NCBI GenBank assembly: GCA_016703155.1
Contig: JADJCP010000003.1
Coordinates: 310,001 to 374,000, forward strand
DNA length: 64,000 nt
Direction: 5' to 3'
From: Hydrogenophilales bacterium
GTDB lineage: Bacteria; Pseudomonadota; Gammaproteobacteria; Burkholderiales; Thiobacillaceae
Below the pieces are notes generated by a model. That model did no database searches. It was not told the origin of the DNA and worked only from the letters and a program-made list of their open reading frames with translations. Position numbers and translations under genes: made by a program. Shown piece by piece: positions 16,391 to 24,923 of the stretch (positions are counted from its first letter, which is position 1; every line of letters begins with the position of its first letter).

Positions 16391-18958
16391 TTACTGGACC
16401 TTCAGCACGTCCAGCAGATCCTGCTCCAATCCCAGGCGCACGGCATTCTGTTGCAGCGATTCCCCTTCGATGACAAAGACATCCTCGGCGCGGCTGCCGA
16501 GCGTGTTGATACGTGCCGTCAGCAGGTTGGCGCCGTGCTTGTTGAAGACGCGGGCGAGGTTGGCCAGCAGGCCGGGCCGGTCGCCGGCGGTGATGCTCAG
16601 GACATAGTCCTTGCCGTTTTCGCTGGCCAGCAGATTGACCTCCGGTTCCAGGGGGAACGCCTTCACTTGGCGCGGGATGCGGCCGCTGGGCAGCGGGCCG
16701 AGTGGCTCATGGCGTGCCAGTTCGGCGGTCAGTTCGTGCTCGATGTAGTTGAGGAAATCGCGATAGGCGACCTGCGGGTGTTCGGTGTCGAGGGCGTAGA
16801 AGGTGTCCAGGGCATGGCCGTCGCGCGTGGTGTTTACCCGGGCGGCGAGGATGGAATAGCCGAGGCGGGCGAAGAAGGCGCAGATGCGCGCGAACAGGGC
16901 TTCTTCGTCGGGGGCGAAGACCAGCACTTCGACGCCTTCGCCCACCGGCGCCAGACGGGCGCGGACGATACGCGTCTCGCGCCCCAGCACGGGCAGCAGC
17001 CGGCGCGTTTGCCAGGCGATGTCGCGGGCGTCCTGACGCAGGAAATAGATGTCGTCGAGCCGCTGCCAGAACCGTTCCTCGGCGCCGGGTGAAAAGCCGT
17101 ACAGGCGCAGTTGGGCACGCGCCGCTTCCTTGCGTTCTTCCAGGTTGTCGGGTTGCGACTGGTCGCCTTCGAGAATGCGCCGGCTGGCCAGGTAGAGCTC
17201 GCGTGTAAGCTTGTCCTTCCAGGCGTTCCAGACCTTCGGGCTGGTGCCGCGTATGTCCGCGACCGTCAGCAGATAGAGTGCCGTCAGGTGTCTTGTGTCG
17301 CCGCAGCGCGCCGCGAAGTCGGCGAGAATGTCGGGGTCCGAAAGATCCTGTTTTTGCGCGGTCTGCGACAGGATCAGGTGCTGTGCCACCAGCCAGGCCA
17401 CCATCTCGCTGTCCGGGCGGTCCAGACCCAGGCGTCGGCAGAAGCGTCGGGCGTCGACGGCGCCCAGGCTGGAGTGGTCGCCGCCACGGCCCTTGGCGAT
17501 GTCGTGGAACAGGGCCGCCAGCAGCAACAGATCCTGGCGCTCGTAGGCCGTCATCACCCGGTGTTGCAGCGGATATTCGTGGGCAAAATCCGGGACGGTG
17601 AGACGGCGCAGGTTGCGCAGCACCATCAGGGTGTGTTCGTCGACCGGGTAGATGTGGTAGCCGTCATGCTGCATCTGGCCGGTGATGCGTCCGAACAAGG
17701 GGATGTAGCGGCCCAGGATGCCGAGGCGATGCAGCAGCCGGAACGCCAGGGTGACGCCGCGCGGCTCGCGCAGGATCGCCAGGAAGCGCGCCGCCTGCAC
17801 CGGATCGCGCCGGAAGGCGCTATCGATGGCGTGACCGGCGCGCCACAGGGCGCGCAAGGCGCGCGGCGTCAGGCCGTGCAGGTCGTGTTGTCTTTGGAGT
17901 AGCAGGACGGCCTCGAAGATGGCCTCGGGGTGCCGCTCGAATTGGTTTTCATCGTCGATGTCGAGCATGTTGCCGTGCCGGCGAAATCCCGGGGCCTCGG
18001 CGACCGGCTCGACTGGCAAGGGGGGCCGCAGGCGCAGGCGCAGGCAACCGATCAGATATTCGTTGGCCAGGGAGAGTTCGCGCGCCGCCAGGTAGTACTG
18101 CTGCATCAGCAGTTCCGAGGCACGCCGGGGGCCATGCGCCTTGAAGCCCATCTCGGCGGCGAGCCGTTCCTGAAACTCGAAAAGCAGACGGTCCTCGCGC
18201 CGGTTCGCGGTCAGATGCAACTGGATGCGCAGGCGTTCGAGCAGGCCAAGGTGACGGTTGAGCCGGCGCGCTTCCTCGGGGCGGAGCATCTCCAGGGCGA
18301 CCAGATCGGCGAAGCGCGCCGGTTGTCCGGCGGCCCGGAACACCCAGACCACCGTCTGGATGTCGCGCAGACCACCGGGGCTTTCCTTGAGGTTGGGCTC
18401 AAGGAGCAAGGCGCGGTCGGCGAAACGACCGTGGCGGTGTTGCTGTTCCAGGCGCTTGGCGTCGAGGAAGGCCAAGGGGTCCAGGGTCGCGTCGAAACCC
18501 TGGCGGAATTGCCGGTACAAGCCGCGCGAGCCGGCAAGCAGGCGGGCATCGAGCATGTTGGTGCGGATGGTGATGTCGTTGGCCGCCTCTTCGAGACAGG
18601 CGGCCAGGGTGCGCACGCTGTGGCCGACATGCAGACCGAGATCCCAGAGCAGGCCGACGAGGGGCTCGAAGCGGGCGTGCTCAACCTCCGGCAGGCGGTC
18701 TTCGAGCAGGATCAGCAGATCGATGTCCGACTGCGGGAACATCTCGCCGCGTCCGTAACCGCCGACCGCGACGAGGCTGGCGCCCGCCGGCAGCGATTGG
18801 GCGGCCCAGACCCGCCGCAGCAGTCGGTCGGCGGCGCGGGTCAGTCCACGCAGCAGGGCCGGCGCGCGGCGGGTTTGCCGATAGGACTCGATCAGGCGGG
18901 CGCGCTCGACGCCATGCTCGGCGCGCCAGGCGGCGACATCCGCCAGGGTCGGGGTCAT
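16391..18958 (-). CDS. glnD: Bifunctional uridylyltransferase/uridylyl-removing enzyme
   Basis: 855 aa. GlnD adds UMP to PII proteins when nitrogen is scarce and removes it when glutamine is high. Visible domains: nucleotidyltransferase (VGGYGRGEMFPQSDIDLLI, about 65-83), linker, HD phosphohydrolase (LLLAALFHDIAKGRGGDHS, about 475-493), then two C-terminal ACT glutamine sensors, about 690-750 (VEVLVFAPDEEALFARI) and 785-845 (VLSITAGDRPGLLANLARVF). The start overlaps the map stop by 4 bases, so it is translated after map. Confidence 0.95.
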   Translation of the reverse strand: MTPTLADVAAWRAEHGVERARLIESYRQTRRAPALLRGLTRAADRLLRRVWAAQSLPAGASLVAVGGYGRGEMFPQSDIDLLILLEDRLPEVEHARFEPLVGLLWDLGLHVGHSVRTLAACLEEAANDITIRTNMLDARLLAGSRGLYRQFRQGFDATLDPLAFLDAKRLEQQHRHGRFADRALLLEPNLKESPGGLRDIQTVVWVFRAAGQPARFADLVALEMLRPEEARRLNRHLGLLERLRIQLHLTANRREDRLLFEFQERLAAEMGFKAHGPRRASELLMQQYYLAARELSLANEYLIGCLRLRLRPPLPVEPVAEAPGFRRHGNMLDIDDENQFERHPEAIFEAVLLLQRQHDLHGLTPRALRALWRAGHAIDSAFRRDPVQAARFLAILREPRGVTLAFRLLHRLGILGRYIPLFGRITGQMQHDGYHIYPVDEHTLMVLRNLRRLTVPDFAHEYPLQHRVMTAYERQDLLLLAALFHDIAKGRGGDHSSLGAVDARRFCRRLGLDRPDSEMVAWLVAQHLILSQTAQKQDLSDPDILADFAARCGDTRHLTALYLLTVADIRGTSPKVWNAWKDKLTRELYLASRRILEGDQSQPDNLEERKEAARAQLRLYGFSPGAEERFWQRLDDIYFLRQDARDIAWQTRRLLPVLGRETRIVRARLAPVGEGVEVLVFAPDEEALFARICAFFARLGYSILAARVNTTRDGHALDTFYALDTEHPQVAYRDFLNYIEHELTAELARHEPLGPLPSGRIPRQVKAFPLEPEVNLLASENGKDYVLSITAGDRPGLLANLARVFNKHGANLLTARINTLGSRAEDVFVIEGESLQQNAVRLGLEQDLLDVLKVQ

Positions 18959-19761
18959 GTCGGCTGGATAAAGGCCGGCGGCGGCGGGCAGTCGGCGGAG
19001 AGGGTCAGCACTTCATAGCCGGTTTCGGTCACCAGGATGGTGTGTTCCCATTGCGCCGAGAGCGAATGGTCCTTGGTGACGACGGTCCAGCCGTCGCCGA
19101 GCATGCGGATGTCGCGTCGCCCGGCGTTGATCATCGGTTCGCTGGTGAAGATCATCCCCGCCTGCAATTTGACCCCGGTGCCCGCCTTGCCGTAGTGCAC
19201 GACCTGCGGCTCTTCATGGAACGATTCGCCGATGCCGTGACCGCAGAACTCGCGCACCACCGAGCAGCCGTTGGCCTCGGCATGGTGCTGGATGGCATGG
19301 CCGATGTCGCCCAGGGTGGCGCCCGGCTTCACCTGGGCGATCCCCTTCCACATGCAGTCGAAGGTCAGTTCCACCAGGCGCTTGGCCTGGATCGATGGCG
19401 CGCCGATCATGAACATGCGCGAGGTATCGCCATGCCAGCCGTCCTTGATGGTGGTGATATCCAGATTGACGATATCGCCGTTTTTCAATTTACGGTCGCC
19501 CGGCACGCCGTGGCAGACCTGATGGTTCACCGAGGTGCAGATCGACTTGGGATACGGCTTGTGACCGTGCGGCGCATAGTTCAGCGGCGCCGGGATGCAG
19601 CCTTGCACGTCGACCATGTAGTCGTGGCACAGCTTATCGAGTTCGTCGGTGGTGGCACCGGCCTGGACGAAGGGGGTGATGTAATCCAGGACTTCCGAGG
19701 CCAGGCGACCGGCCACCCGTATCTTGTCGAAATCCGCCGGGTTTTTGATGATGATGGACAT
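18955..19761 (-). CDS. map: Type I methionine aminopeptidase
   Basis: 268 aa, normal for bacterial MetAP. It removes N-terminal Met from nascent proteins. Metal and substrate residues are in place: SVNHQVCHGVPGD, the aspartates in VNLDITTIKDGWHGDTSRMF, FCGHGIGESFHEEPQV and the glutamate in MIFTSEPMI. It is the first gene of a map-glnD pair on the minus strand. Many betaproteobacteria have tsf/rpsB upstream; here a divergent, unrelated gene is found instead. Confidence 0.95.
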   Translation of the reverse strand: MSIIIKNPADFDKIRVAGRLASEVLDYITPFVQAGATTDELDKLCHDYMVDVQGCIPAPLNYAPHGHKPYPKSICTSVNHQVCHGVPGDRKLKNGDIVNLDITTIKDGWHGDTSRMFMIGAPSIQAKRLVELTFDCMWKGIAQVKPGATLGDIGHAIQHHAEANGCSVVREFCGHGIGESFHEEPQVVHYGKAGTGVKLQAGMIFTSEPMINAGRRDIRMLGDGWTVVTKDHSLSAQWEHTILVTETGYEVLTLSADCPPPPAFIQPT

Positions 19762-19862
19762 GAATGACGTGCTTGATTTAACCCAGCGAGCTTAGTAAGC
19801 CGCTGCGGAAAAGTAAAGCCGGGACTATCATGAACATAATCAACTGATTACCTGACGAGAAC

Positions 19863-20450
19863 ATGGGTATCGACGGCATTGGCGCTATTCCACAAACCAA
19901 TTCGGCCTACGCGCCGCGCGCCCGGTCGTCGCCCGGCGCGCAGGCCGCTAGCCCAAGTCAGCTCACTCCCCAGGAGCAACAGCAGGTACAGAAACTGCGC
20001 CAGACCGACCTGAAGGTGCGCGCCCATGAGCAGGCCCACCTCGCCGCCGCCGCCGGGCTGGCCATCGGTGGCGCCCATTTCGAAACCGTGCGCGGCCCGG
20101 ACGGCAGGCAATACGCCGTCGCCGGCGAGGTCGGCATCGATGTTTCGCCGGCCCAGTCACCCGAGCAGACCATCGACAAGGCGCGACGCATCCAGGCCGC
20201 CGCCCTGGCACCCGCCGATCCGTCGGCGCAGGACCGTGCCGTGGCGGCCGCCGCGGCGCAGATGGCTGCCCAGGCAAGCGCCGAGTTGCAACACGCACAG
20301 GCCGATGAAGCCGCCGATGGTCAAGACAACGGCGTCGCCGCCTTGTTAAGGCAAGATGGCCAGGACGAGGGCACCAAGCGTCGAGACGCCATTGAGGCCT
20401 ACACGCAGCCCAAGCCAGAGGTTGTAAGTACCTTCAGCCTGTTTGCCTGA
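19863..20450 (+). CDS. SprA-related putative metalloprotease-like protein
   Basis: 195 aa. The central block is typical of the SprA-related family: RQTDLKVRAHEQAH (HExxH-type motif at residues 55-59), GPDGRQYAVAGEVGIDVSP and LAPADPSAQDRAVAAAAAQM. Flanks are low-complexity Ala/Gln-rich, without signal peptide or membrane segment. The conserved HEQAH suggests zinc binding, but activity in this family has not been demonstrated to my knowledge. It is divergent from map across about 100 bases and apparently monocistronic. Confidence 0.8.
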   Translation: MGIDGIGAIPQTNSAYAPRARSSPGAQAASPSQLTPQEQQQVQKLRQTDLKVRAHEQAHLAAAAGLAIGGAHFETVRGPDGRQYAVAGEVGIDVSPAQSPEQTIDKARRIQAAALAPADPSAQDRAVAAAAAQMAAQASAELQHAQADEAADGQDNGVAALLRQDGQDEGTKRRDAIEAYTQPKPEVVSTFSLFA

Positions 20451-20695
20451 GGCCGTGGGTAGTCGGCGCGGGTGGAGCGGTGGATGAGGATGGGGCTGAT
20501 GTCGCCTCGTCGCTGACCTGCAACCAGTGCGGCCAATCAGTCAGTTCATGGCTTATAGACAGACCTGTCAGCCTGGACCTGATACGCAGTTTCGACCAAG
20601 GGTGTTTTATTTTGACATGGAGTACATACTTTGGCTTCCAAAACGATCTTTCGTTTTGAGCAACAGTATGACGGCAGGAGGCTCATAGCAAACCG

Positions 20696-21963
20696 ATGTT
20701 GGATGAACTCAGGCAGCGACAAGCGGATGGCCAGCAAATTAGCGTTGGCATCGTGGGCCTCGGTTCGATGGGCCTAGCGATCACTTTCCAACTTAGCATC
20801 ACACCCGGTATGCGTTTAACCTTCGTGGCAGACAGGGATATCTCCTGTGCGCAAAAGGCGGCTGAGGTTTATGGGAAGCCAGTGCATGTTACGACGGACT
20901 GTATTGCTGCGCTGGAAGACGAAAAAATTCGTTGCGATGTACTCGTTGAAGCAACGAACTCAATTGTCGACGCATACGACTATTGCATGGCAGCAATCGC
21001 CCGGAAGGCGCACTGTGTGCTAATGAACGCGGAAGTGGATCTGGCTCTTGGATTCTTGCTTCGGGCTGCTGCCGAGAAAAATGGCGTGGTTGTCACCAGC
21101 GACGCCGGTGACCAGCATGGTGTTCTGAGCAGGCTGATCGAAGAGATCCAGATGTGGGGATTTGGCATCGTCCAGGCAGGCAACATGAAGGGCTTTCTCG
21201 ATCGGCATCGGACACTGTCTGTGTCAAACGAGATAGCCAAGTCGCTGAGGTTAAGTCCAACACAGTGCCTTGCCTACACGGACGGCTCCAAACTCAATAT
21301 TGAAATGGCGATAATTGCCAATGAATATGGTCTCAAGCCCGAGGTACCCGGGATGCACGGCCCCAGGGCGGACAAGGTTGAAGACGTGCTGGAGCTTTTT
21401 GACTTCCCCTCAGGAGCACAGGGGAGCGTGGATTACATCCTCGGCGCAAAACAGCATGGTGGCGGTGTCTATGTGGTTGCCCACTGCGAAAGTGAACTAC
21501 AGCACTGGTACCTCAACTACTACAAGGTAACCAACCGGCATCCTTATTATCTTTTTTTAGGCCCTATCATCTCTGTCACTTGGAAACACCGCGCGCCATT
21601 GCGCTGGCGGCTCTTTACGGAAAAGCAGTTTGCACGATGAAGAAGGGGCGCGTAACCGATTGTTACGCCTACGCAAAACGCAAACTGAAACCAAGCGACA
21701 GGGTTCATCATGGTATTGGCAGCGATGAAGTCTACGGTATGGTTGATACCGTTGCGAGTGCCAACCGAGATTGTTGTGTTCCCCAAGCGCTTCTTGAAAG
21801 CGAGGACGACCGTGATCATCCGATCATCAAGCAAGCGATAGAAATCGAAATGCCTATCACATGGGATGCGGTCGAGTTCCCGAGAACGCGCTTGCTCGAA
21901 TTATGGGGGCAACAGGAGGCTTTGCTAGCTTCCGCCATGCCTGTGGCAGATAGTCAGGCATGA
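20696..21963 (+). pseudogene. NAD-dependent oxidoreductase with C-terminal SAF domain (COG4091-like), frameshifted
   Basis: The first frame (20696-21640) encodes a Rossmann N-terminus (VGIVGLGSMGLAI near 16-28) and homoserine-dehydrogenase-like middle (LMNAEVDLALG, DAGDQHG). At a run of seven T (21552-21558) it leaves the conserved reading; the next frame, continuing to 21963, carries on with RPYHLCHLETPRA, the SAF-like KAVCTMKKGRV and LLELWGQQEALL. Adding one T gives an uninterrupted product of 422 aa, the family's usual size. The junction reads T TTT TTA in the first frame, a textbook -1 slippery heptamer, but no stimulatory hairpin lies close by and other genes in the window also carry 1-base losses, so a deletion or sequencing error is more likely. 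The stop overlaps the next gene by 4 bases. Composition is lower in GC than the flanking core genes. The substrate is unknown. Confidence 0.7.
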
Positions 21964-22862
21964 GCGCGGCCAGTCAGAAAGTATTGTCGGAGAGGGATCA
22001 GTCGCCCAACAGCCAACCGCTGGTTAGCGTTATCTGCGCCACCTTTAACCAGCAACAATATATTCATACCTGTCTAGATGCAGTCCTCGCTCAAGTAACG
22101 GATTTTGATGTCGAAGTCATCGTTCACGATGATGCCTCGACTGATGGCACGGCAGACATTGTCCGTTCTTACGCTGAGAAGTATCCAGACAAGATTCGAG
22201 CGATCATCCAGCCAAATAGAATTTACTCTACGACAAAGAGAATACGACTCGACCTGTACCAATACACTCGGGGTCGTTACGTCGCCCTTTGCGACGGTGA
22301 TGACTTCTGGCGCGACCCTTACAAATTGCTCAAGCAGGTCAGGCTGCTTGAGGCCAACCCGCAGTTTGTCCTTTCCTACCACAATGCAGACGTGGTTGAT
22401 GGAGATGGAAATACAATCAGGCAATATGCGCGCCCGCAGACGGTAAACCTGAACTTCGACCACGTGGTACTACGCACTTTTTCCTGTGGTTGGATTCCTC
22501 TGCCTGCCATGATGCACAGACGTATTGAGCTCGATTACCCACCGGAATTCGACCTGTCACCCAACAGTGATAATTTTCTCGTGATGCTACTTGGTAAATA
22601 CGGGGGGGCGGCTTTTCAACCAGATATTGAGAGTTCCGCAGTGCGCCACCATCGCAGTAACTATTTCTCTTCCAGAAGTCATCTTGAAAAAGATCAGATG
22701 CATTTGCAGACGCATCTGCAGATGGTGAGCTATCTGCTGCGTATTGGCGAAGCCGAAAACGCCAGATTTATGCTTACAAACACGCTTGCGGGAATGGTTC
22801 GGTCATATCTGACGACCTTGGAAACAATGAAATTAGGTAGCCAAACACCGCATCGTCGATGA
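21960..22862 (+). CDS. Family 2 glycosyltransferase
   Basis: 300 aa. GT-A fold landmarks: VSVICATFNQQQYI (about 22-35), VIVHDDASTDGT (about 56-67), and the nucleotide-sugar/metal motif CDGDDFWRDPYKL (about 110-122). No transmembrane segment is seen, so it is probably a cytosolic transferase adding a sugar to a surface polysaccharide or modified protein; donor and acceptor cannot be told. It overlaps the oxidoreductase gene by 4 bases, so the two form an operon, perhaps with the oxidoreductase making or modifying the sugar or its acceptor. Both are AT-richer than flanking core genes, suggesting acquisition. Confidence 0.85.
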   Translation: MSAASQKVLSERDQSPNSQPLVSVICATFNQQQYIHTCLDAVLAQVTDFDVEVIVHDDASTDGTADIVRSYAEKYPDKIRAIIQPNRIYSTTKRIRLDLYQYTRGRYVALCDGDDFWRDPYKLLKQVRLLEANPQFVLSYHNADVVDGDGNTIRQYARPQTVNLNFDHVVLRTFSCGWIPLPAMMHRRIELDYPPEFDLSPNSDNFLVMLLGKYGGAAFQPDIESSAVRHHRSNYFSSRSHLEKDQMHLQTHLQMVSYLLRIGEAENARFMLTNTLAGMVRSYLTTLETMKLGSQTPHRR

Positions 22863-22944
22863 GTCTGGTCAAAGTGCATGATGTATACACTGTCCACAAA
22901 GTCTGTGTCGTCAGCAATACGAACAAGTCACTTTGGTCGACAGT

Positions 22945-23217
22945 TCAGGCAGTCGCCCAGCGTTCGAACGCTTGATACTCGCCAGAGCCCGGTTGCATTT
23001 GAATGTCGTCGACGCGTGCTGCCGGCGGTCCGTCCCAGGCCCAGCGCAGCAGCGCCTCGATGGCGTCTTCCTGTCCCTGGACCATGGCTTCGACGTCGCC
23101 GTCACGGCGGTTGCGCACCCAGCCGGTGACGCCCAGGCGCTCGGCATCGATGCGCATCGATTCGCGGTACCAGACGCCTTGCACCCGCCCGCGGATGAGC
23201 AGATGCAGGGTATTCAT
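22945..23217 (-). CDS. acyP: Acylphosphatase
   Basis: 90 aa, normal length. The phosphate-binding loop RGRVQGVWYRES (about 9-20) with its catalytic arginine, and the second catalytic residue in GWVRNRRDGDVEA (Asn about 38), are intact. It hydrolyses acyl phosphates such as acetyl phosphate or 1,3-bisphosphoglycerate in the cytosol. Its start overlaps the end of the upstream methyltransferase-fusion gene by 4 bases, so the two are translated together. Confidence 0.95.
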   Translation of the reverse strand: MNTLHLLIRGRVQGVWYRESMRIDAERLGVTGWVRNRRDGDVEAMVQGQEDAIEALLRWAWDGPPAARVDDIQMQPGSGEYQAFERWATA

Positions 23218-24494
23218 GCCTTGTCGCCCAAGACGGCGTGCACCGGGTCGGACCAGGGCGTCTGGCCGGCATATCTGTCATCCTCGGGCCGGAACAGGCC
23301 GGCCAGGGAAAAGCTCGCGAGGTCCTTGAAGCCGCCGGCGTGCAGGAAGTATTCGATGACCAGCCCGGTACGCTCGAAGGGATGGGCATCGGCCCAGACG
23401 CGCACCACCTTGGGCGGAAAGTAACGGTTGGAAAACACCAGGATGAAGCGCCCGCCGGGCTTGAGGACGCGGCGTACTTCGGCGAACACCTCGACCGGGC
23501 GGGTCAGATATTCCACCGAAACGGTACAGACCACGGCATCGAAGCTGGCCTCGGCATAGGCCAGATGCGGTTCGAGGTTGAGGTCCTGGACGGCGCGTTC
23601 GCTCAGGCGCGGATTGGCCGCCAGTTCCTCGGCGTTCATGCCCAGGCCGGCGACGGCGTCGGGCTCGGCCAGGTCGAGATGCGACTTCCAGCTGGTCATC
23701 AGGTCGAGCACCCGGGCGCCCTTGGGCAGCAGTCGGGCATAGAGCTTTTCCACCTGATGCGTTGCGGTGCGGTCGAGGTGATCGACCAGGCGCGGCGCCC
23801 GATAAAAGTCGCCGTCCGCCTCCTCGCGTTCGCGCCGGAAGGCGTCGTCGGTGAAGAAATCGGTGGCCGCGCCTTGCCAGCGTGCCTGCATCCCCGGCCC
23901 CTTGCCGGCGATCAGTTCGGGCACGTCCTGCACCGTGCCGCCACGCTGCGCGCCGGCTTGCCAGGCCTTGAGGATGCGCGCCGTGACGCTCAGCGGTTTG
24001 CCGGCGAGGGGATGGTTCAGGTCGACGGTCATCCGGTCGCCATCGATGCGCCCAATGCGGAACGGCAGGATGCTGTCGGCGGTACAGTCGCGCACCCCGG
24101 GGATGAAGCCGCGCGGGTAGAAACGTCCGGCGTGTGGCTCCAATGTGCGCCCGTTGACCACCCGGCGCTCGAAACGGCGCGTCTCGATCTCCGGGCACTC
24201 CGCCGGGGAAAACGCCGGGATCAGCTGGCCGGGGGCGATCCGCACCGTCTGGCTGTGCCCGACCGGCTTGTCGAGCAGGGCCGGCTCCAGCTCGGGCGGA
24301 ATGAAATCGCGCCACAGGTTGAGCTGATTGGCGACGTAGAGATCGCTGTGCCGGGCGTGCTCCGACTGCCAATGCAGGGCGAACTCGATGGCGGCAAAGT
24401 CGCGGCCCGTGGTTTTTTCCAGCGGTGCGCGGCCCGCCGTGCCGCTGGCAGCGGCTTCTTCCAGTGAATAAAACTCGTCCGAGAACAGATCCAT
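23214..24494 (-). CDS. SlyD-like FKBP segment fused to a class I methyltransferase
   Basis: 426 aa from the ATG at 24494; the frame is open upstream but the added residues look like noise. Residues about 145-175 (FRIGRIDGDRMTVDLNHP, then LAGKPL) match the core of SlyD-type FKBP prolyl isomerases, which read DxNHPLAGxxL. Residues about 250-400 form a SAM-dependent methyltransferase: VLDLMTSWKSHL (262-273), SFDAVVCTVSVEYL (317-330) and LKPGGRF (344-350). The first 130 residues are unassigned. SAM loop I lacks the usual GxGxG glycines (MTSWKS). FKBP with methyltransferase is an uncommon combination; the protein may methylate a client recognised by the FKBP part, but that is inference. It is in an operon with acyP. 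Confidence 0.7.
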   Translation of the reverse strand: MDLFSDEFYSLEEAAASGTAGRAPLEKTTGRDFAAIEFALHWQSEHARHSDLYVANQLNLWRDFIPPELEPALLDKPVGHSQTVRIAPGQLIPAFSPAECPEIETRRFERRVVNGRTLEPHAGRFYPRGFIPGVRDCTADSILPFRIGRIDGDRMTVDLNHPLAGKPLSVTARILKAWQAGAQRGGTVQDVPELIAGKGPGMQARWQGAATDFFTDDAFRREREEADGDFYRAPRLVDHLDRTATHQVEKLYARLLPKGARVLDLMTSWKSHLDLAEPDAVAGLGMNAEELAANPRLSERAVQDLNLEPHLAYAEASFDAVVCTVSVEYLTRPVEVFAEVRRVLKPGGRFILVFSNRYFPPKVVRVWADAHPFERTGLVIEYFLHAGGFKDLASFSLAGLFRPEDDRYAGQTPWSDPVHAVLGDKA

Positions 24495-24633
24495 GATGCG
24501 CCAGGATGACAGAGAGGTGCCGATTCTGCCCGCCAGTCCCTGCTGGCACAAGGCATGCCGGCAACAGGGGATTTTGCCGCCGGAGGATTTCAGCGCCTGG
24601 GGATGACGTGTCGGTATAACTCAAAGAGGTAAG

Positions 24634-24817
24634 CCCCCGGCTATGCCGGGGGACTCATCCAGGTTTGACCTATGCGGCGGTCGTATTGTGATGTCGGCTG
24701 CGAAGGTTGTTCCCCCCTTTGTAAAAGGGGGAGGCGGCTTGGGCGAGGCGTGACCGATGATTGGTTTTCGGCGCCTTTGAGGCGCTCACAATCTCAAGCC
24801 ACCGGCTTTGCCGGTGG
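24634..24817. repeat. Cluster of hairpin repeats
   Basis: This lies in the 430-base gap 24495-24923, which has no gene. Four short inverted repeats are packed together: CCCCCGGC-tat-GCCGGGGG (24634-24652), TCCCCCCTTT-gt-AAAAGGGGGA (24711-24732), a GCGCC/GGCGC stem near 24770-24784, and CCACCGGC-ttt-GCCGGTGG (24799-24817). The first and last have the same architecture, both preceded by AAG, and resemble the end hairpins of IS200/IS605-type or REP-type elements; no transposase remains. None is followed by a T run, so they are not ordinary terminators. Confidence 0.6.
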
Positions 24818-24923
24818 TATCTGACTACGCAGGTTCGGGGCCGTGGCAGAAAGTCGGCGCGGCGGCATAACCGCGAGTGCCGAACCGGTGTGACGCCGGG
24901 CGCTGGATCCTCTAAACCGACCT

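Noticed and set aside
19815..19862. TAAA followed after 15 bases by a possible sigma-28 -10 before the SprA-related gene
   Set aside because: The -10 region does not match GCCGATAA.
20612..20660. TTGACA at 20612 and a CAAAACGA/TCGTTTTG hairpin at 20639 as promoter and attenuator of the oxidoreductase
   Set aside because: No acceptable -10 at the right spacing and no T run after the hairpin; too weak to annotate.
21594..21609. Stimulatory hairpin for frameshifting downstream of the T7 run
   Set aside because: Only a 5-base stem about 36 bases downstream, too short and too far to stimulate a -1 shift.
23238..24467. 409-codon frame opposite the FKBP/methyltransferase gene
   Set aside because: Antisense shadow with biased composition; the minus-strand gene has clear motifs and an operon partner.
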